From the NCBI GenBank assembly GCA_015501585.1, contig JADNRY010000119.1, positions 1-64,000 on the forward strand: a DNA stretch of 64,000 bases, written 5' to 3'. Numbering within the stretch: position 1 is the first letter of the stretch; every line of letters begins with the position of its first letter. Under the pieces are notes generated by a model that ran no database searches, had not been told where the DNA came from, and was given only the letters and a program-made list of their open reading frames with translations. Origin of the DNA: Rhodocollybia butyracea. Its lineage: Eukaryota; Basidiomycota; Agaricomycetes; Agaricales; Omphalotaceae. Below are positions 57,476 through 64,000 of this stretch, in pieces. The translations under genes were made by a program, and so were the position numbers.

Positions 57476-58156
57476 TTAGAAAACGATGTTGAAGAGCTGA
57501 GCATCAAAGCCATGCCAATCACACTCGACGACAGTCAAAGGAGAGCCGTTGTCGCCAGCTCGAACGCAGGCGTTGCTGTCTCCCTGAGGAGAGATAGTGC
57601 ACGACGAGCCAGCAGCATTCCCGGGGGTGGTGTCAGTTCCGCAAGTCTGGCAGGCGATATCAAAGAGCTGGTTTCTACAAAAGAAAATCAAGGTTGGTCA
57701 GTACTCAGGCTGAGAATCAGAATGCAAGATGTAAAGAAACTGACGCTTCGGTGCCAGTGTCGGAAGCAGTATCGAGGATGAGCCGGTTGCCATAAGTAGT
57801 ACTAACAGCCAAACCATTGTTGTTAGTAGCGTCCCTTTTGAAAAGACGAGTGGTCAATTATCGATTGGTTGGAGGCAAGCTTAGTGAACCTACTTGATAA
57901 TATAGCTAGTGGGGAATTGTCCACTCTGAGAGACATGGACAGGCAAAGCCGTGGATGCCCCGATTATAACATCACCGTTGACTGGGGGAGAGTTCGCATC
58001 TCCCCATTTCAAGTCACGCCAGTGATCGGCACTCACGATCGAGACTGGAGCGCCCTGGGCATTGGGGGAGCAGGTAGAGCGTGCGACCGGGGTAGCGTAT
58101 GCACCGACACTAGCGAGCATGACTGCGGTAGAGACAATGGTGGAGAACGAGAACAT
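57476..58156 (-). CDS. small secreted protein (183 aa, three exons)
   Basis: Exons 58156-57894, 57834-57745 and 57674-57476 join in phase (552 nt) over 59- and 70-nt introns. The N-terminus MFSFSTIVSTAVMLASVGAYA is a clear signal peptide; the mature part has conserved-looking Cys residues (STCSPN, IACQTCGT, SSCTIS, NACVR, VECDW), a SGQFPTSYIIKD strand and a QLFNIVF end. The pattern recalls a common family of mushroom secreted proteins of unknown function with a beta-rich, lectin-like look; no sugar-binding motif can be asserted. The ATG at 58,156 is preferred over an upstream in-frame extension because it starts the signal peptide. The gene lies outside the duplicated modules. Confidence 0.8.
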
Positions 58157-58989
58157 GGTAGAAGCTGAGAGTAGATATCTAACAGAATATGAAGGCGAAG
58201 GTAAAAGTTTGACCTGAGGAAATTCAGCAAGAAACCTCGATTTTTTATACTTGTCCAGAGACACCCGGAGCATCGAGTTCGCCCGCCCGTCAAGATCCTT
58301 GATGCCCCCCACAGCCAAAAAACATGCGAGTCATTGCCTCCTCCAGCCTCGAAAATGCTTGGCCCCGAAATGGCACAGTTCTAACGGGCAAAGACGAGTC
58401 CGCTTGACTTGAAAACAAAGGTCGTAATTGGCTCGGGGCGGGATAACTAGATATGAGCCGTCATAGTTCCGGCCCAAGGAAAGGCAGTTCTAAAACTCTG
58501 CACCTCGCGGAAGAATGCTGGATATTGTATACCTGGGTCTAGGCATTATTATAACGATTCCTTGTGTGCCAGCGGACGTTACTGAGATGCTGCCAAGGTT
58601 TTACGCCGCTTGCTACGAAAGAGATGGATAAATTAATGCACGCCGAGCGTTCTAGCAGCAAAGGACCAACCAGCGTGACCCAAGAACACCATTGAGGTCG
58701 AAGCAATTCAGGATTATTCATGAATTCAGATTTTCAACGTTAAGATTGATTGAAGACGCTGGCTGCATAATTTCTGGATGAGCTGAGCGTTGTCCGACTT
58801 TTTAACAGAGAATAAACACAAAGTTGTTAACTGTGTACGGTTCTACTGTACACTATACCATTCAGTGCCAAGTCAACTGACATATACTTACATCTTGAAT
58901 CACAGCAAGCTCGCACAAGAAAAGTACGGAGAACTTTCCGAGCGCATTAAAGCTCGGCCCTTCAATGAGCCCGTCAAGAGATAGTAAGA
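58157..58989. other. promoter side of the secreted-protein gene
   Basis: No gene seen. The minus-strand frame continues upstream of the signal peptide to about 58,318 without an ATG of its own, so it is probably leader. Confidence 0.45.
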
Positions 58990-60440
58990 GATATAGAAGG
59001 CAAAGCAATGAGCGGGATCTTAGCTGAGGTATGTTGAGCAAGGATTTTGTAGGCTTAGGGTATGACAGAGGCAATGGGCCGCGCCACGAAAGTCCGTGAA
59101 ACGAGTGCTGTACCAGGTGATAAGAGACGGTCTACGCGGTAACGAATGTTCTACCAATGAAATGCCGACGTTACGTTGAACAAAGATACCAAGGAGTTGA
59201 ACGACAACAAGCTGAAATATTATGATTTTGCAGCAATTTGGACGCAGATATGATCCAAGTCGACGAAAGAAACGAGTACTGCACGAGATCGAGATTATAA
59301 GCAACAGTTCACTGACGTTCTAGCAGTTACTCACCTCATTCCTCCATGTGATATATGAACGCTGTTGAAATGATCTTCCTAATCTCGACGGGTCCGTGTC
59401 ATGGTACCAACTCGCTAATCCCAACGTTACTTCCACCTCTTGACCTCCAGCTTCCTATAGCCCGTCTGCGGGTTCAACTCGCAAATCCCGGCATTACCCC
59501 TCGAAATTCAGCTTCTTGTAGCGTGTCGTTTGCTAGAGGTAAACGATAATTAGACTGGAAGATGAGGAGCAGAAAAACTCCACCTCTTGGACAAACAATG
59601 GCTAAGCCATACGAGGGAACCAACCCGTTGATTGCACCAGATTTATCACACTGGCATAAGGGACGCGAGGAGAAGGTTGTGATTTCAGAATGAGGGCAAG
59701 ATCGAAGCCCGCTACGCCACAGGCGGAAAACTTGAGACTGGACCAAGCGACAAGCGAGAGGAAACGCTAACGCTATTGCAAGCTGCAGTGTGGCCTCGCC
59801 TGCTAGAATTCACTAGAGCGAAGAAAGATCGTCCGCGGGGTAGTATAGTTGGTGCGACGAGATTGAGATGACTTGTGAAAGCCGCGAAAACTGGGCACAA
59901 ACGAACGAACAAAAGAACAGGAATTGCCAAGGTGCCGGTAACAGTGGCTGAAGCGCTGAAGGCAAGTAGACGAGGTCGAGGCTGCGGAGAGAACTCGTGT
60001 ATCGGATGACAGAGTCTCAAACGAGAATCGCCACCGACGAGGGCTCTGGGTCATGGTTGTTGGACCGCAAAGAATTATTGGCAAGATGTCGACTGAAGTA
60101 ACGCGATATAGTTTGGCGCCAGCAGCAGAGAGGATGCACTTGGCGGTATACAGCGTCCGAAAAAGACCAATATGCGTCCCTGCTGTCGGTCGAGGCAGTA
60201 TAATGAGAATTACTGGAAAACATTGCAATCTAGCGAGAAGCGGTTGGGAGCGGTTGAATCTAATGAAACACCGGTGAGGCAAGATTGTGAGAAGTAACAT
60301 ACACGTACGGTTATCCACCGTCGGATGTATCGATGAAGCCTTGGAAGAATTTTGACCAGGCGACAAAACGGGAGTAGGAATCGACACGCGGAAAACCTGA
60401 AAACCCGATCGGACCGAACACCGATTCTTCTCCTCGGACC
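58990..60440. repeat. array unit and block, copy F
   Basis: 58,990-59,350 is one diverged array unit ending TTACTCACCTCATTCC (as at 42,095). 59,350-60,440 is the fifth copy of the 1.1-kb block, ending TTCTTCTCCTCGGACCTC. It lies downstream of the intact F-box gene, the same relation as for the 18,303 gene. Confidence 0.68.
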
Positions 60441-61499
60441 TCAACGAGCTCTTCAGATGAACAAGATTCACTAATTGTTCCTGCGAACCAAGTCTTGCGA
60501 TGAATATAACTCAGCGCCCAGTGTCCTGTTGTATCAAGTTATTCAACATAGAACGGTCACGCATAAAGCTCTGGCCCATATTCACTATCAAACGCCATTT
60601 ACTCTGCAGCCGTATCTTGACCACTGCTGTGCCAAACTCATCAAGCAGCAAGAATTGTCGCGGTTCTCAGGTCGACTGCATGCAGACCTGTACTCAGCTG
60701 AAGTGTCGCTGTCAGTTTCGAAGCTCTTTGTGATTCACATGCTTTCCACTCCAAAATTAGGCACAAATTGTCTCGAAGATCTAGTATTCATGTTTATCTT
60801 TCAATACCAATGTCGAGAAAGACTCGAAAACTGGGGTGTAACTGCTTTTCAATATCAGGGAGGCTTTTGACGTTGACTTGGACCATTCCAAGTCGGATAC
60901 GTTCACGTTTAACGACGAGTGTACTTCTGTTTGCACCGGCCTTCCTGCCGGCCTGAGGTTCATTAAGATCCAAGCCTGCTCGCGGCCGATATACCAGATT
61001 TGCACTTACAGTTGTGCGGTGTTATGGGCTATAGTATACATAACGCCAGAACGCTCACTCCAGAATAATATAGCTACAGGTCTCGTCCGACCGTAGACTA
61101 TTTTGCCGCAAAGAGAACCTTTTATTAGAACAGGTATTCGAAACACCGTGAAGCTCTTGGTTGGCACAGACAAGGTGGTATCTTTTGACTGTTTTCGCCC
61201 AGACGCGGGAAAAAATTGCACAGATTACTGCAATTCGAACGCATGCAAACAAAGCTCAAGCGGTGAAACTGTAGAGTCTGACCTCGGTATGACGGTTTCC
61301 TTCAAGAGAAGATTTGGATGCTTTAGTGTTATGATTAACAGCTGCGCCCCGTGTATACTTGAATCGTATCTGCACTCTTCAGGTCTCAGCAACCACCGCT
61401 TGCTCTCAATCTTTCAGCATATAATATCCGGAACGGTGTACAAAAAATTGGATCTACGTATCTCCAACCGAACTTGAAAATACCAGAGAGTGTAAATCC
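60441..61499 (+). other. unassigned open frames
   Basis: Plus-strand frames 60,475-60,870 (131 codons), about 60,865-61,096 (Cys-rich, with TCSVCTGLPAGLRF-type composition and QICTYSCAV) and 61,103-61,477 (Cys-rich, with CFRPDAGKNCTDYCNSNAC) look like parts of one secreted Cys-rich protein gene, but I found no consistent splice joins and do not know the family. Possibly a decayed gene. Confidence 0.35.
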
Positions 61500-61690
61500 A
61501 CAACTGTTGTTTGGCCGCCTGAACAGTCGTGCATGGTGAGGCAGGCCGCTGACTTCAATGACTTTATCGACCACAGCCAATATCGTCTTGAGCTCTTTGC
61601 TGGTTCGAGTGTAACTGGAAAATGGCCGAAAGTGAATCTATTTTCAATCCAGGTAGTTTCTTAGGTTGGCATGTGAATGCACGGAAGGAG
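61500..61690 (-). pseudogene. F-box gene N-terminal relic
   Basis: Minus-strand codons around 61,540-61,620 read LKTILAVVDKVIE-like, the coiled-coil stretch of the F-box family. The surrounding sequence is worn and out of frame. Confidence 0.5.
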
Positions 61691-61837
61691 TATTTATTTG
61701 AAAAGGCGCCAAAGTATCACTTGCAGTCTTAGGTAAAATAATAGAGAGGCAGCATAGCAAACAATAACTGAATTTAGAAGAAAATCATGTACGCAGATAC
61801 GACACCAATAGACGTAAGGCACATCGAAGGGTCACAA

Positions 61838-63469
61838 TTACACCTGCACTCCATTGGTTCCAGAAACCACCACTCTCAAGCCCTCTGCATCTAAGATTCT
61901 TAGCGGTCCATCAATGCCTGTATCGACTTCCCGCCAGGTAAACTTGAGAACAACAGATCGGATACAGCTTCTCCCCATCATCAACATCTTTGCACACAAA
62001 CTCGAACCAGGTTTAAACCAGCGCGATTGGATCATGCTAACAAAACCGGAGTCGTCGAATGTTCCGGTATCAAATTCCACATCTTTATGGGATATCAGAC
62101 GAAGATTGTGCAGTTTTGGAGCAAGAGAGATGGCCTGGTGCTGTAAGGTCGAAATGAGGTGTGGAGTGATTGGACTCTGCCGCAAATAGTATCCAGTAGG
62201 ACTCTCGTCAACATCGAGATGAAGTAGCGCTGGAATGACTCGAAGTACTGCAATAAGATCCAAATCCGACAGACATTGATTGTAGAGCGTGAGTGTGGTG
62301 ATCATACAAGACGATCTGGAGACGAATGAAATGAAAGCCTCGACTGGCCAGGTAGTGTGGCCGCCTTCTATCACAAGTTTATCCAAGGAAGGAAAGTTGA
62401 AGGAGATCAACACCATTCTTAATGATTCATTCACAGTAGCAAGCGATGTAATGTTGGGCCAAGTGCTCTGTCCGACCCGCCACCTCATTAGGCCGTTGGC
62501 CATATGCGCACAGATGCCATAGCCAAGACTGAGGGATTTCAGAGATGGGAGATTGCGAAAAGCTATAGCCAGTCCTGCCACTGACCAATCATACAAATTG
62601 AGATGATTTAGCTGGATCTTGGATGTTGGTACCGCGAGCAAATCGATGGAAAGTGTACGAAGTCCCGGGAAATGCTTAAACCAATACAACTCCTTCGCGC
62701 TGATAATATCGACATCCAGCTCCGTAAGTAAAGGGAACTGCAACGGGGAGAGTATACTGTGGATAGTCGATAACTCGTCTCCTCGATACTTGAATGCTTT
62801 CCAACGATGAGCATGTTTCATCAAGGTTATCAGGGATGGAAGGTTCGTAGCCCGTACACCTGAATCTCGTACTTTCAGTGTAAACTTTAACGGCCATTCG
62901 CCCGATCTCTCCAGATGGCGAGAAAGAGTATCGAAGAACGCTGCACCGTCAACTTCAGTCGATGTCTCCACCACTATGTTAGCCCACAAATCAGGTGATG
63001 ACAGCGCAAGTTCACGCCAACGGAAGCATACAGAGCTGATTGCCATTGTAGGAAGGTAAGTGATGGCAGGGGATTTGAGTGTGGTATGAGGAGGGTACCC
63101 TGATAGCCATGGGTAGCTCTGGATAAGATTTTCTTCGCATGTATACTGAAAGACACGCAATAAAGTTTCGTTTGGCAACTTCCGCATCGGAGACAGCAGA
63201 GAGCACAGCTTGTCCCGCTGAGTCTCCAATCGTTGCTTTTCTGCCTGGACCAAAATTCGATGGTGGAGACAAGCCACCTCAGGATCATGATCCTCGATGT
63301 CTTTATCTGCCAGAGCCAGTATCGCCTTGAGTTCTTCCGCTTCTTCTAAGGAAACTACGGATGGACCAAACTCCGACCGAAGCTTTCTGTGCAGTTTTTC
63401 TAGTTCTGTGGTGTTGAGAGATACACGTATCTGAGAGGTATTCGAACATCTTGTGCAAGCTGAGTCCAT
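61838..63469 (-). CDS. F-box protein (543 aa), intact
   Basis: Uninterrupted single exon. The N-terminal CTRC pair is at residues 5-8, then a coiled coil, an F-box (MRKLPNETLLRVFQYTC, about residues 95-140), an LRR-like receptor part and the family ending VVVSGTNGVQV. It is the most diverged of the four long copies (different middle third, shorter), so it probably predates the duplications that gave the 18-31 kb genes. It would act as an SCF adaptor if it binds Skp1; the substrate is unknown. Downstream lie relic 61,500-61,690 and block F. Confidence 0.88.
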   Translation of the reverse strand: MDSACTRCSNTSQIRVSLNTTELEKLHRKLRSEFGPSVVSLEEAEELKAILALADKDIEDHDPEVACLHHRILVQAEKQRLETQRDKLCSLLSPMRKLPNETLLRVFQYTCEENLIQSYPWLSGYPPHTTLKSPAITYLPTMAISSVCFRWRELALSSPDLWANIVVETSTEVDGAAFFDTLSRHLERSGEWPLKFTLKVRDSGVRATNLPSLITLMKHAHRWKAFKYRGDELSTIHSILSPLQFPLLTELDVDIISAKELYWFKHFPGLRTLSIDLLAVPTSKIQLNHLNLYDWSVAGLAIAFRNLPSLKSLSLGYGICAHMANGLMRWRVGQSTWPNITSLATVNESLRMVLISFNFPSLDKLVIEGGHTTWPVEAFISFVSRSSCMITTLTLYNQCLSDLDLIAVLRVIPALLHLDVDESPTGYYLRQSPITPHLISTLQHQAISLAPKLHNLRLISHKDVEFDTGTFDDSGFVSMIQSRWFKPGSSLCAKMLMMGRSCIRSVVLKFTWREVDTGIDGPLRILDAEGLRVVVSGTNGVQV

Positions 63470-64000
63470 CCAGGTGAGGGGATGACCGATCAGTGCAAGC
63501 GCCCATATAGTTTACCACCGAGCGCCAAAATCAGGTCATGGCAGCTGGTTTGTAGCCGTCTTAACCCAGTGGGCAAACATACAGCCAGCTCTAGATACTT
63601 AACCGACGAACTTCTCGCGAAGATCTGTACAATGGAAGATATATTGCCCAAACGTTGCGGTCAAGCTGCATAATAGGCCACTGCTCTGTATCAGATGCAC
63701 ATTTATCCTAGCAGTTAGCACTTATTTCATGAAATCTGCAGTAGTTTTGGATCTCCCCAACATCTCACGATGCCAACCGTATAAAGCCTCAAGTAGCTCA
63801 GTAGTTTTATCTCTTTGTATTCCGCCCTCAACAAACAGGCAGCGATTTCAAAGGCCTCCTGCGCGTAGTGCTCCATTCATTCCACTCATGCTCTTCGAAT
63901 CCACTGATCATGGGTAACTTCGTTTACTACGGGATAGCGTAGCAGATAGAACCGGGGCAAGTTCGAGGCGGTGAATACATGGAAGAGAAGAATGGGGGTG
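63470..64000. repeat. 5' flank of F-box gene, then start of another array
   Basis: From about 63,840 the sequence (AAAGGCCTCCTGCGCG, GATCATGGGTAACTTCGTTTAC) matches the beginning of the 430-bp array unit, so a further module starts here and continues beyond the window. Confidence 0.6.

Overview
The window looks like a gene-poor, repeat-rich stretch of a basidiomycete (Agaricomycetes-type) nuclear genome. The evidence is short introns (about 50-57 nt) with GT-AG or occasional GC-AG borders, a chromodomain Ty3 retrotransposon, TTAGGG-type interstitial repeats, and gene families typical of mushrooms: DUF2235 hydrolase, WD40 propeller, MYND finger protein, F-box proteins with an N-terminal Cys pair, and a multi-membrane-span family. 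No tRNA, rRNA or CRISPR was seen.

Layout. 1-3.4 kb: a ten-exon DUF2235 gene with frame damage at its 5' end. 3.37-12.6 kb: a complete but decayed LTR retrotransposon of the Tf1/sushi chromovirus type, bounded by GTTGA target duplications. Its primer site matches its own predicted transcript start (self-priming), and its Gag-Pol is broken mainly by CGN to TGN changes. Between pol and the 3' LTR lies a spliced gene in ANTISENSE orientation encoding a coiled coil and a Zn2Cys6-like cysteine cluster; a 671-bp foldback element with CACTG ends has jumped into it. 13.6-14.9 kb: a WD40 protein. 14.9-34.3 kb: a segmentally duplicated F-box cluster, all genes on the minus strand, with intervening roughly 430-bp tandem arrays and 1.1-kb blocks. 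Embedded in it are a MYND protein and an intact single-span membrane protein with a Ser/Thr-rich stalk, an Arg-rich juxtamembrane segment and a PPPY tail.

36.5-41.3 kb: a multi-span membrane-protein gene and an LTR have both been cut in two by the same 3.5-kb inversion, which also flipped a second, damaged copy of the PPPY-tailed gene. 41.3-43.4 kb: another copy of the F-box-associated repeat modules. 44.7-56.4 kb: a large inverted repeat (two 1,791-bp arms) around about 8 kb of LTR scraps, hairpins, telomere-like repeats and a 2.4-kb element with 780-bp terminal inverted repeats. 56.4-64 kb: F-box fragments, a 183-residue secreted protein, a further repeat module and one intact F-box gene.

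The best candidates for functional genes are F-box 18,303-19,970 and 61,838-63,469, MYND 20,590-22,223, the PPPY membrane protein 22,743-24,125, the WD40 gene 13,637-14,869 and the secreted protein 57,476-58,156. Much of the rest is decayed. Family names rest on recognition of motifs by eye; no database search was run.
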